Below are positions 11,132-22,554 of a DNA stretch of 64,000 nucleotides, in pieces. Source of the stretch: Cyanoderma ruficeps (taxonomy: Eukaryota > Chordata > Aves > Passeriformes > Timaliidae); the NCBI GenBank assembly GCA_008694505.1, contig VZDJ01007749.1, positions 1,346,712 to 1,410,711 of the forward strand, in the 5' to 3' direction. Under the pieces are notes generated by a model. It was not told the DNA's origin. It did no database searches and was given only the letters and a program-made list of their open reading frames with translations. Numbering within the stretch: the first letter of the stretch is position 1; every line of letters starts with the position of its first letter. The position numbers and the translations under genes are program-made.

Positions 11132-14100
11132 GCTGTATCTCTTTAGTCAGTAAGCTTCTCAGTGCTTTAAAATCCTTTCCAGATAGATTTGAAATCCTAA
11201 GTGGTCAAAAGCCCATGGCTACTGGCTCTTAAAGTACAAAAAACAAACACACTGTCTTCAAGCAAATGACCTACCCACTAAAATCAGAATTAAAGTCTCA
11301 TGGTTATAATTTTTTCTTTATGTAAAAAAACCCAACCAAACAAAGAAATTGTTTATATATTCCTTGGTATAAAATATTAAGTGTTAGAATAAAAGTAATG
11401 AAAAAAAAGAAGTACTTGTAAACTAGTAGTAAAAATATTTGCTCATCCATAATATTAGCTCTTCCAAGCAGAGAAATGGTCCCTTTGAAATTATTCTTTG
11501 GCCTTTTTAAATCAATTTTGCTATTCATGTTGATTAGAAGTAAAAAAGTTAACTGCTATTCAGTAACCAAATTTAGCTTGTCAGATGCTTTTAGTTTGCT
11601 TCTTACACAGAAGAAATACACACATCAGATTTACAGACAAATGCGGAAATTAGGTGAAGTCTTGTTTAACAGGACTACATAGCAGAAATCTGAAGTGAAT
11701 CTAGAGTGGAAGAGGGAGGGTCAGAATCCTTCCCTGTTCATGGGAAGCAGAAAGTTTTTACCACTTTGAACCAGGAAATTATTCTGCCTCTGCAGGGTTT
11801 CCCAAATGGACCCAGAGCTACAGGAATGAGTCAGGAAAAGGAGGCACAGGGTGTGATTTAGCAAGTGTGAATAAGCTATGGACCCTGCTGGGAAATGTAA
11901 CTACATCTTCAGATGTGTTGTTTTTCCTCCTTGTCTTTTTTCTTCATTTGACAGACGTGCCTGAGCCAAGGAGTTCTGTCATTGTGAAAAGCAGCTCCTT
12001 GAGCAGTTCCTTGTGTTGACAGTGTTGCCTTGAGCTTAAAATGCTTGTGAAACTCCAGTTTTAGATGAATGTTGCTTATCTCTGTGGTCCATGAATATTC
12101 GATAAGACTGATTTTAACAGGTTTTTTCTGACCTCTCTTTCTTCTAAATAACTGCAGAGAGAGAGAAGACAGTGATTCATACAGCTCTATGTGATTGTTG
12201 TTGTAGATATCAGCTTCCTAGATCATGGATTTCATGTACAGTTGATAGGAAGAGGCAACATGCTCCAAGTGAGATGTTCAAGAGGCTGGGTGAGTCCTAG
12301 AGAACAAGACACAGAAAGATCTTTCGTGCTGAATTTTACTGAATGTCTTTTCTGATCTGCCCTGACAGCTCTGGATTCCATGGGACACTCTCATGAAATT
12401 CCCAATCTCCATTAGCTGGGTATGAAACAGACAATTTTATTAACTGATGATGTTATTAAATCATGACACAGTCTGTTCCCTGGGATACCTGGGGTAATAC
12501 CTGGAACTCCTTGTGGTATTTAGGGACTGTGTTTTGCTATTATATTGTCATGCAAAAAAATTTCTCTCAGCAAATCAGATTCGAGTTGATCAGTTTGTCC
12601 AGCTGATCCAGCTTCTTTCATGCAGAAATATGAGAAGGAATTGATTTACATGTTTGTTATTCTCATCTGAACTGATGTATTTCCTGCACATATTCTTTAC
12701 TTTTCTGAAAAACTCTCCTCATTCTTAAACTTGGAAGCCATTTCAATATTCTTAGTAATAGCCACAATGAAGAAAAAAAATCTTAAAACTCCAACATTGC
12801 TTTCCCATTCAGGCCAAAAAAAGGCAAGGTCACTAAAATATGACTTCAGGAATTTCTTCCCCTTGTCTGAGCAAACACCTGCATGGCACCTCATTTCCAA
12901 TGATTTTAACTCTGAAGCTGTTACAGAATTCTCTAAAGATTTCTGTGAGCTCACTCACTCTTTACTGACACCTATAAAAATACGTGACTGAAAGTGTGAC
13001 ATGGTCACACAAGCACATCCATGTTACTCCTCCCCGTGAAGTGTTCAAATAAATATAAGTCAAACTTATATTTTCTATCACTCATGTGGGCTGAGCAACT
13101 GTTTAATGCACATGCTGGTATTCAAAACTGAAGAACAAAGCAGGTGCCAGAGAGCATTTCCCAGAAGTGTAATAGCTTAGGCCATGCTGCCCACCTCAGA
13201 GGCACCTGCAATTCAAATCTCTTTTCTGCATTTGACACATTAAGTGGGCATTTTCGTGAAGTACTTTGGTGGGTGTGTACAAAGGAACCTAAATCACTTT
13301 TCTTTTCACTTTGAAGTGATTTACTTCAGAACTTCTAAAATTACTTGCTTTAAGATTTCAAAAAGTTGTTCATAATCTTTTTAGTTGCTCAAAAAATGGA
13401 CAGGAATAAGAACAAATCTTGTGTTTTTGGAAATACTTCACCAAAAATCCTACCAAAATATATTATGCCTTACTCTTTATCATAGCTTTGTACTGTGTCT
13501 AGCCAACCCTGCCTAATGACTTATTTGTCCCTTTTGTTTCCCATTTGTTAGCTTGTCCTTGTTTTATCAGTTCTTACCCACAACTTTCTGTCTGTTAAAG
13601 AGTTGTGTCTTCCATTTTGATAAATCTTCCCTACTTGTTTAACTTTCGTGAATTCCTCTTTCAGGTACTATTTCTTTAGAATATATTATGAATTACCAGG
13701 TACTGATTTTTTTCAATATTTCATTTCTTTTACCTAACAGAAACCAAAATAATGTTTTTAAAGGTAGATTTTTATTAAGTCTTCCACTTTTTAAATCCTG
13801 GTGCAGTCAGCAGGGGCAATCTGCAACAACATCTGCTGCAGAAAGGGCAAACTGTTCTGTCTAGTACAGGGCAAAATGGCCTTTGTAATACGTTTTAGCA
13901 AAGTCTTTACTATTAATGCACTAGTTTACTGAGGCATGCAAAAGTCATTTCCACATTAATCTACACCCGAAAAGGCTTCTCTGATAAGGCTTGGCCTCAG
14001 TCAGTAAATCCTTCTCAGCTCATCTTAGTACTACTGCAAGGCTAATTGCACAAGCAACAATCACACATCTAACCATAGGACTGAGATTAATTTTAAGCTC

Positions 14101-14750
14101 TTGGAGCCATGCTCTTGCACAATTCATTGCTGATTTTCTGTGTCTAAAGCATTACATATCAACCCCTGTGCTCAGTTTTTGCTGACTATATTTCTAATAA
14201 AAATGAAGCACTTTCCCCCCTTCCACATCCATACGCATGCACCTCCAGTTATTAATGTTAAACCCTTGTCCCTCCATCTGTGTTAGCAAAGTTGAATTCT
14301 TTCTAGCAATTCCCTTCTAAATCACTTCACCACAATCACTCTGGGCATGAGAAGAGTAGCAGATTAAAATGACTTCTCAAATGGGTGCTAGACACAAATG
14401 CAAAATCTTTGACTAAAGCCAATCCATATTTTTACCTACAGTTCACTGAAATGAGGATTTGGAATGTTTCTGTGGATGACTTATCTCTGACACAGAGTGC
14501 TGCAAGTTCTGCACTACAGGAAGAGACTCAAAATATGAGATGTGTTTTATGCTGAAACTAGAAGCTAGTAGGAAGAAAAGTATTTGTGCGTAATAAAGAG
14601 AGTACTGGGTTAAAACCCACAATAATCAAAACATTGAGACCACTGGATCCAGAACAATGCACCTTTTCCCCTTCATAAAGCGTTGCAGTCTTCTAGTATC
14701 AGAAAATGCAACCATTTACCATGATAGCTCTCCCAATAAAATTTTTCACT
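11132..14750. other. 3.6 kb without a recognisable gene
   Basis: Overlapping open frames on opposite strands at 12697-12991 are below 90 codons and carry no motif. The rest is unique-looking AT-rich DNA without an identifiable repeat. Confidence 0.55.
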
Positions 14751-14767
14751 TTTTTTTTTTTTTTTTT
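14751..14767. repeat. poly(T) tract
   Basis: Seventeen consecutive T, with a second T-rich run at 14822-14838. No recognisable transposon 3' end is attached, so this may be a simple homopolymer or the poly(A) of an unrecognised minus-strand retrocopy. Confidence 0.85.
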
Positions 14768-15059
14768 AAACTCTAGGTCATACCTTTAATCTTACCTTCA
14801 CAAGCACACAAACACGAAGACTTTTTTTTATTTTTTTCTAGAAACAGTGAAAATTTACTGATAATCATTCAACTCAGTGTAAGGGATTAAGGAAAAATAC
14901 CAAATATATAAAGATCAAGATAAAATTGCAAAGTCTGGCAACAATGATTCCTCTCCAGCTTGCCAACTCTGCCAGTTGGTTTGTGGGTGGGATTCAGAGA
15001 CCCCCACCTTCCTGTTCTAGCGGATGTGCCTGCAAGGACTACCACCACAGCCAGGACAG

Positions 15060-15135
15060 AACACAGTCCTTGCATTCCTTGAGCCCATGTACAAATAGAA
15101 AGCTGTCATTAAGTCCCCAGAGCCTTTTCTAACAA
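15060..15135 (-). mobile_element. possible short CR1 fragment
   Basis: The block 'agctgtcattaagtccccag' followed by 'agccttttct' resembles the part of the CR1 end just upstream of the conserved tail, in minus orientation. The match is short and the flanks do not continue the alignment, so this is tentative. Confidence 0.3.
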
Positions 15136-16321
15136 AGGAATAAGAAAAAAAAACCCAAACAAAAAACCCAACAACAGACTGTGCCTGCTATGCATCCAGA
15201 TGACAACCCACTCGATCTGTGCCATCACAATGTTTTCCATCAATCTGAAGGCTTGTCTGATTTTCTTACTGGACCTGAGGCCCTCCTTTAAAGCTCTCCT
15301 GAGAAGAATGATAGTAAGCCAGCATTTTATTATTCCTCTGTACTTTCACAGCATCTGACACAAAAAATTTAGACAAGAATAACATAATAGAGAGGGTAGT
15401 TTGACATATCCTGACAGGCTGTTCAAAAATTGGTTGGATTGTCCACTCCTTGAGCACTGGAAGAGTCTCACATGCTAATGTGGAGAGACTTGCCAAGACT
15501 GGGCTTGTTCTACATAACAGTGCCATTGGTTTGTAGAACAGAAAATATTCCTCATCACTTCAATTTTATACTGAATGTGGTTACCAAATGGTTGATGCTC
15601 GTGAAACCTACCCAGTTAAATGGGACTTATATCTAACAGTTATACTGTCTATAATATAGATTAATAATAAGGGAGCAGGAGGGAAAAAACACACAAAGTA
15701 AGCAACTATTGCCTACTGCATTCATTTCAGAGCAAAAATTGTTACTTTGCCTTTTTCTTGCAGTTCTACAGTGGGTCCACAGCTATTACTGAAATATAGC
15801 TTAGAAAAAAAACAGACGTAGTGAAATCAGAAGTGATAGTAAATTAATGTGATTAACATAAACATAGAAGAAATACTAATGGAAAAAATGTCAGGGCATA
15901 AGATTTCATGTTATGTAGCTTCAGGAGATGAAATATTTAACTGGTTTATTTGCTTCAGCTTAACTAATATTTTCTCATCCACTGCTCAAAGGAGTGCTCA
16001 AAATTAATTAATGTCTGCTTTGACCTATAGATTGCTTTCAAATGCCAATTTTTTTTAATAGTTCTGGATTATGGATTTTCCATAGGGCCTTGCCTTAGTT
16101 GTTTTTCTTTCCCATATGAAAAGTGCATGGTTTTGCAGGTTTTGCTTTACTTTTAAAAAGTGTGTTTCAAAGACTACATTTACTACAACTGCTACAGTAT
16201 TTTTAGGTACATGAGGCTCACTGATCATGTTATGGAGAAACTACCTGCACATCTGGATCTCAGGTCTGGTTATCCCTGCCTCCACCAACTGCAACTGGTT
16301 TTGCTTTGCTATGGGATGCAT
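15136..16321. other. non-coding stretch, nothing recognised
   Basis: It starts with a short A/C-rich simple run (15145-15174). The rest is AT-rich with only sub-90-codon frames that have no motif. Confidence 0.55.
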
Positions 16322-16885
16322 AATCTCACAGAATGACAGAGAAGTTAAGATTGAAAGGGAACCCAAGGTCATCTTGTCCAACCCCTCAGCTCAAGCAGTG
16401 CCATCTAAGCCAGCCTGCCCTGGACCATGTTCAGATGGCTTTTGAATATGTCCAGCATGGGAAACTCCACAATCTTTCTGGAAAAGCTGTGCCAGTGCGT
16501 GGTCACTCTCACTGCAAGGAAGTTCACATGGAACTTCCTGTGTTTCAGTTTGTGCTAGTGGCCTTGGTCTTGTCTCTGGACCACTGAAAAGAGCCTGTCT
16601 CTGTCTTCTATGCACCTTTCTTTCAAGTGTTTGTATACATGAATAAAAATCTTCTCTTAGTCTTCTCTAGGACAAGCAGTGCCAGCTCTCTCAGTCTTTT
16701 GGCAGGTGAGAGATGCCTTAGTCCCTTCATCACCTTTATGACCCTTGATTGGGTCATAAAAAAAATTCTCTCTGTTACGTCCATGTCTCTCCCGTACTGG
16801 TGAATTCAGAATTGGACATGGAATCCCAGGTATGACCTTACCAGCAGTGAATAGAGGGGAACAATCACCTCCCTCATGTCTCATA
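16322..16885 (-). mobile_element. CR1 LINE, 5'-truncated copy (about 560 bp)
   Basis: This is the best CR1 copy in the window. Reading the plus strand gives the reverse complement of the CR1 end in full order: the degenerate tail 'cacagaatgacagag', then 'gtccaacccctcagctcaag', 'ggaccatgttcagatggctt', 'cctgtgtttcagtttgtgct', 'gccagctctctcagtctttt', 'gtccatgtctctcccgtact', and finally 'agaggggaacaatcacctcc'. It includes the 3' UTR and the last part of the reverse-transcriptase ORF region, but no frame is intact. CR1 elements move by target-primed reverse transcription and usually leave 5'-truncated copies, and this right-hand truncation fits. Overlapping short ORFs here are shadows of the decayed element. 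Confidence 0.92.
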
Positions 16886-18299
16886 TTCTTCTGGGGAAGA
16901 TTTCTTAAAATAGAACAAGAATAATAGTAAAGGTGCAAAAGAGCACTTCAAATGTGCAGTCGTAAATGCAAAGTCTCGAACAGTTTTCTTCTCTTTTGAC
17001 TGTAGCTGATAAGCTGTGAAAAGCAGCTTCCAAGCTAAAATAAGGCTTGATAGAGCACTTGTAACTGAAGACAGAATTTTTAAGGCAAAATAAGAGGAAA
17101 GTGGCAAGCTCCCAGTAAATATGAGCCGGGATAAAATTTTCTATTCGGTTGTTAACTGCACCTTACAAATAGAACTGCGTATTAATTCAGATGAAGTATG
17201 CTCCAAGAGTAGAAGAAAGATTTGGCACACAGCACACACTGTTCCAATCCATGAAAAAAAAAGCCAGGAGCCTGACTAAAACAAGAAAAAATTCATATCA
17301 AGCAACAGACTGGATGAGCAAACATTGTAGACTGCTGCACAACCATGTAAGCATATTAAAATATAGATATACTCCATAAAAATTTTATGATGGAACTCCA
17401 TTTTCATCTCCTACAGCTTTGTGCATGAAATTTCCCCTTAGAGACCACAGCCAGTGGCAACACAGGGAGACCTGACCCTTTCAAATGGCACTCCCTCTAG
17501 GACAGGAGAAGTTTTTGGGTCTCAAAAACCAGTAGTAAAAAATATTCTCACCTACCTACAGCCTCCCTCTTTTCCCAGACTTTTGTCTCTTTGTTCTTAT
17601 TTGTTCTCTTGATCTTAACGCTCAGCAATGAGACCATAAACAGATACTGGAAACATTCAGTTGAGGAAGCTGAAAAGTAGAGGAAGGCACAGGGACTGAT
17701 GGCAATATAGACTGGGGGACCTGGGCTGGGTAAGAGATTTTAAGTTTGCACAGACCTTAGTACGTTACAAGTATTTATATATCTTAACAATTTCTACAGT
17801 GCATAACATAATTGCCTGTTTTTGATGCCACACCCCACATATCTGTCATTTTGACTTTGCACTTCAAAGCAGCTGTATTTTAAAAGGTTTTTCTTTGTTT
17901 TTAGAGCAGAGCATGTCTTCAGATAATCAGGAATCCAGGTGGAAACCCAAAATGTTTCCAGGAGGTCTGAAAAGCCCTCTGAAAAAATTTCTATGGTTTT
18001 GACATTTTTCTTTGTGTTCAATTATATTCCATTATTAGGGGTTATATCAAAAAAATTTCTGCTTTGACATGTTTATCCCCTGGACCAACAGTATCTGATT
18101 ATGATCTTTCATGTGTTCTCCTTTCTAGTTGTAATAACTCTTTGTATTCCTGTGATGATTAATCCCCTGGAGTCTTCTCACTGACCTTAGCAATGCTGGC
18201 ATTACCTAGCATTATCTTGCCAATCAAAGTAATTCCATTTAGGAACCTCAACCTTCAAGACCTTGGCTTCAGACGCTCAGTATTGAGATTTATTAAAAT
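16886..18299. other. non-coding stretch, nothing recognised
   Basis: AT-rich sequence with open frames below 80 codons. The last bases (18285-18299) become A-rich and lead into the poly(A) tract. Confidence 0.55.
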
Positions 18300-18327
18300 A
18301 AAAAAAAAAAAAANAAAAAAAAAAAAA
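18300..18327. repeat. poly(A) tract with one ambiguous base
   Basis: About 28 A residues with a single N at 18314. It is preceded by 'attaaaata', which resembles a polyadenylation signal, so a plus-strand retrocopy tail is possible. I recognise no source gene in the upstream sequence. Confidence 0.8.
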
Positions 18328-20079
18328 GTATTGCTCCCATTTCATTGAGGCCTGGCAAGTCTTTTCTGTTAACCAATGGCTGGATGATGTTCATTTTGAA
18401 CATGCTTTGTTAACAGAATAGAGAAAAATCCATTTATCTTTGACAAATGTACATAAGCACAAGAGTTTTGTTTTATTACAGTCTCACATTTAAAAAAAGA
18501 AAAATATGATCAAAGCACGCCGTAAAAAACAACTTTAGACTGATCCCCTCTTATTTCAATATAGCTGGCTACACAAACAGAAACAGGCTGGATAGGAATC
18601 CCAGCTGAAATTAGAAGTATAAAAAGCAATGGGGCTTGTACCTTCTTAAAGTATCTCTACTCAATTTCCAAAAGTATGTTAGAACCCACTCTGAATTACC
18701 TGTGCCTAGTAAACTATATGAACTGTCTAATGATGTCTTTCTGTCAGCTAATTCCAGAACCAAAGCCATGAGATGCCATCACTGATGGCATAAATACTTT
18801 CAGTCCATGGAGTGTTATTAAATGGAACACATCAGCTTCAAGTGACTACAGTGGGTTACGAGCCTTCACACCGCTACCAAATTTTAGCATAAGACATCTC
18901 AGAAACAACATTTGAAATCATGCCTTATACCAGTCAGCTGGATTTGCAAGACTGTGTCTGTTAAAGTGCTGTGTTTCTTTATTTGCAGAAGTGGTGAACA
19001 GAGCATTGGGGGCATGATCAGTATCAAACCCTGTTTTAGGAAAAGCTGCCTCTAGAGAAGGGGGTTTGTCTGGCGCAGGTAACTGAGTAGTTGGCATGTG
19101 CTATACAAACACTGTGAAAACAAGCCAGGTATTTTGAAATTATATTTGCAATGAGCTGGAGAGCAGAAATACTCTGCTTGTTCACATTGGGTCATCTCCT
19201 ACCATTGTTATACATCATCATTTGGTTAAAATTTCTCATTAGAAAAAGCAGGCAAAGTATATATTTCTAATCTCCTGAATGTATTAAAGGACATGCACAT
19301 GTTTCTAAATGTGCCAGCTCTGCAGACAAAAACTCTTAGGACCAGAAAGGAATCCTTGACTGATGCCTGTTGACCCCAGTGGAACTATTTGAAAAAACTT
19401 TCTACTAAGAACTACAGTCTTATCAGCTGGAAGGGTTTTCCATCCTGTTAATAAAGGCTCAAAGTGAGATATGTAGAGATGGCTCTTCTGTGATTACACT
19501 GCTGTTGGCACTACAAAGGAAAGTACTGCTTGACAGATTAAATATATAGGCTGCCTCCAACAGCTAATATAAAGTACATTATTTAATATTTCTCTTTGGT
19601 ATTGTTTTGAGGCTCTGACCAGGATTGCCTTAAAAATTACTTTTTTCAAAAGTGTGTGTACACCTGAAGCGAATATATCTGCATTAAGACTACAATCAAA
19701 ATAGAATATGCAAAACGAACCTGGAGATAGAGAGTTGTACCATATCACATAGAAGATCAGTTTTAAATTTTCAAAACACCACAAGGATATTCAGAGTATT
19801 TGCAGAGTTCCACTTCAGGAGTGAAGCTTTTCAAGCTTTCCAAAGCTTCAAACATCCATTTGGCATTTCTCTAACATCAAACATTTTTGATTGGCCCAGA
19901 GATACAGATATATTAGTTCTGTACCAGCTATTCATTTTTCTGGAGATGAAAACAGTAAGTATAGTATGTGTTATATGACACATCTCGCACAGAAGACAAT
20001 ACAGGAATGGGGAAAAAAAAAAAGTGTTAACGCGACTCCAGGACTACACATTAGTCATAGGGTGTCTCCAGATACATGC
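18328..20079. other. non-coding stretch with small dyads
   Basis: A perfect 9-bp-arm palindrome with a 1-nt centre (ATGCCATCA-C-TGATGGCAT) lies at 18773-18791. Three nested AAGCTT-type units lie at 19822-19848. No coding exon is recognised. Confidence 0.55.
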
Positions 20080-20120
20080 TTTTGTTTTGGTGTTGGTTTG
20101 TTTGGTTTTTTTTTTTTTGT
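20080..20120. repeat. T/G-rich low complexity
   Basis: GTTT and GGTTT units end in a T-run (20107-20118). Confidence 0.8.
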
Positions 20121-20839
20121 AACAAGGCTAGTAAGAACAGGTGAAATCCTTCTCCTTACATATGACAATTCAGAGTAAAAGTCTGAGGACTTGGATTGCT
20201 TTATTGTACAGTACATGCAGATTAGTACTTTTTCTTTCCTGCCTTTTCCTGGCTAAAGGAGAATGTGTGTAGCCAGTGGAATCTATTTTTGCTTACCTGG
20301 CACTGAGGATTAGAACCTCTTAGGATGTGAAGTTATTTCCAGGCCATTGTAGAGTAACACTGTTATACCAGATATGGTACATCTGAGAAGCTTCTGCCCT
20401 TTATCATACATATGGGCACAATAATTGTGAAATAATGTGGTCGATATCACTAGCATTCCTGTCCCAAGCACTGATTAGTCCTCCTAAAAGGTCCCAGATA
20501 CCTCACCCTGCTAAATATTCTCCAAACCAGAGTCTAAAGTCTAAACCAGAGCATAAATATTCATGTAAGAAAGGAGGAAATGGAAAATAAATTATTTTTC
20601 CTCTTGCTTGTGCATTTAGCATTAACCTAGTCCTTTTTTATACTAGATGAGAGGGATAAACCTCCCTGTTTCATCAGACTGAAAAGTCAATAACAGTCCT
20701 TTCTTTTTCCTTTTAGATTATTTTTATTTTAACTGGGTCACACTTAATTAGCAATATTTTCATTATGTGTCTTAATCATTACTATAAAAGAAAAATGAGC
20801 CCAAAACCAGGAGATCAATTTTTATGACTAAGTTAAAGG

Positions 20840-20885
20840 AAATCTTACTGAGTTGTGTGTTTAAATCTTACTGAGTTGTGCGTTT
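20840..20885. repeat. 23-bp tandem duplication
   Basis: Two exactly adjacent copies, 20840-20862 and 20863-20885, differ at one base (T versus C at the 18th position). The second copy abuts the 3' tail of the SINE that follows. Confidence 0.9.
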
Positions 20886-21008
20886 TCACAGAATCACAGG
20901 ATACTCTGGGATGGAAGGGACCCACAGTGATCATTAAGTCCAAATTGTAAGTGAATGGCCCACAACCTTGGTGCTATTAGCACCATCCTCTGACCAACTG
21001 AGCTAATT
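20886..21008 (-). mobile_element. tRNA-Ile-derived SINE with CR1-type tail (TguSINE1-like)
   Basis: On the minus strand the element opens with TAGCTCAGTTGG, a perfect RNA polymerase III A box (20994-21005). It continues as a tRNA-Ile-like anticodon region (GGTGCTAATAGCACC, AAT anticodon) and 'aaggttgtggg'. It then passes into a CR1-type 3' end, ending 'cctgtgattctgtg' at the left edge. A tRNA-Ile head joined to a CR1 tail is the architecture of the passerine SINE TguSINE1, which is mobilised by CR1 machinery. In this copy the T-arm is deleted: 'gttgtggg' runs straight into 'ccattcac', so the B box is missing and independent transcription is unlikely. It is a dead, internally deleted copy. Confidence 0.85.
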
Positions 21009-21242
21009 TTGTTTTAATTTTTTGTGCTTAAGAAAAAAATCTGTGGATGTTAACAAAGAATGCTAGAGCTCCACTACAGAATTAAAAATAAAATTACTCT
21101 GTGAATCATCACCAAATTAATAATTACACATAATTAATAAGTTTATAGCTCCAAAACAAACTTTACTTACACTGACCAAGATAAACAGAGACACATTGTT
21201 GCATGTGCTTATTTCTTGAATATCTGATAGTTATTGTAAAAT

Positions 21243-21669
21243 TGTTGTGGCTTTAAGCCCAGCTGGAAATTAAATGCCACACAGCTTAATTCGGTCAACC
21301 TCCGCCTCTCTCCCCTCTGACTTTGATGGAATGGGAGGGAGAATCAAAGTAAATGTTGTAAATTAAGATCAGTTTAATAATTGAAAGTAAATTCAGTAAT
21401 AATGTGAAATTAAAATAATAATGAAAATAAAAAGATTAAAACAAACGATGCTTAATTCAGTTGCTCACCACCCACAGATCAATGCCAGATCAGCCTTCCT
21501 GAACTCAAACTGTCTCTCTTCATGGGTAACTCCCCCCGTTTATATACAAACACACTTAGCAAAACCCAGAAAATCAGTATGTTGTCAACACTACTTTCGT
21601 TCTGAATCCAAACCACAGCCCTGTAACCACTACTGAGAAGTTAACTCTGCCCCAGCTGAAACCAGGACA
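21243..21669 (-). mobile_element. solo LTR, TguLTR5-like avian ERV
   Basis: On the minus strand the 427-bp element starts TGTCCTGGTTTCAGCTGGGG, continues 'agagttaacttctcagtagt', and ends 'gggcttaaagccacaaca'. That matches the common avian ERV LTR I know as TguLTR5. It has TG...CA ends, and a TATA-like GTATATAAAC reads on the minus strand (plus 21538-21547). No primer-binding site or internal gag-pol sequence is attached on either side, so it is a solo LTR. The flanking pentamers, aaaat and actat, agree at only three of five positions, so the target duplication has decayed. The AT-rich insert around 21350-21440 is unlike the rest of the LTR. Confidence 0.85.
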
Positions 21670-22502
21670 ACTATCAGTATATTTTTTACATTATTCTGCA
21701 TCACTGCCTTCTTCATTTCTGCTTATAGAAGATTGAGAGGGTTGCTCATGACTGAGCACAGAGTAACATTTATGCTACTTATTCCAAATTTGATTTCCAA
21801 ATATGTGAACCATTGTCACCACCAGCCTCCATAAAATGAACAAACCTTGTATGGACAGCAGGAAAACCCAGCCTTCTGTGAATCTAGGCTGAATCTAGTC
21901 AGTCTCAGCAATGTACCAAGAACTCAGTATCCATACTTTTTCCATATTCCCAACTCAGTATCTATACTTTTAAAAGTGTTTTATATGTCCCAGTGTGCTA
22001 ACTTAGAGCCACAGAGAGTGAAGGTAGGACTGCAATGGGCAGCTGGGATTCTGCACATGTAAGAGGCAACAGCACGGGAGAGGTGTCACCATAGGCATCA
22101 ACATCAAGAGCAAAAGACTTCTCCCAGGTTGCAGGTAGATAGCATTTATCTGCCTCAATGACATGAAGAAATTTTGTCATTGGACAGCTTGGTAGCTCAT
22201 GTGAAAAGAGCAGCATCAATGAACTGCATAAATGGAATTACAGAAGTGCAAAAAGAACTGAAAAGGGTAAGTGCAGAATTCCAGTAATGTTTTCCTTTTT
22301 ATATAAAGATCCACTTGAGGCCATTGAGATAATTTCAAAGTACAATATTAAGAATCTCTTAATCTATCCTGAATTTCTTCACAGTAGAAAAGAAAAGGTT
22401 GGTTCAATAATCAAATCCCAAGTCAGATGCTGTGATTACTGTGATTCCCTTTCTACTTTCTACTAAAATAGATCATTTTCCCTTTGGGGTTTGTACAAGC
22501 CC
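21670..22502. other. non-coding stretch with a short direct repeat
   Basis: Near-identical 21-bp copies lie at 21921-21941 and 21952-21972, with core AACTCAGTAT and start-to-start spacing of 31 bp. No gene signal is seen. Confidence 0.55.
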
Positions 22503-22554
22503 AAATCAATGAACCAAAATTGGTTCCAACACACTAATTTTGGTTCATTGATTT
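22503..22554. repeat. perfect inverted repeat, 19-bp arms, 14-nt loop
   Basis: Left arm AAATCAATGAACCAAAATT (22503-22521) and right arm AATTTTGGTTCATTGATTT (22536-22554) are exact reverse complements. Outside the arms, GCC (22499-22501) can pair with GGC (22558-22560) across a small internal loop. The loop starts GGTTCC, so the left arm can alternatively pair with its own loop (GAACCAA-AA-TTGGTTC, 22511-22526). It could be a precursor-RNA hairpin, a miniature transposon relic or a template-switch product. Confidence 0.95.

Noticed and set aside
16227..16938. Several 70-90 codon frames on both strands
   Set aside because: They lie in the decayed CR1 copy and do not form an intact reverse-transcriptase frame.
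18284..18327. Processed pseudogene ending in the poly(A) tract
   Set aside because: No source gene is recognisable upstream, and a homopolymer alone is insufficient evidence.
20994..21005. Possible functional tRNA-Ile gene
   Set aside because: Only the A-box and anticodon portion are tRNA-like. The T-arm is missing and a CR1 tail follows, so it is a SINE.
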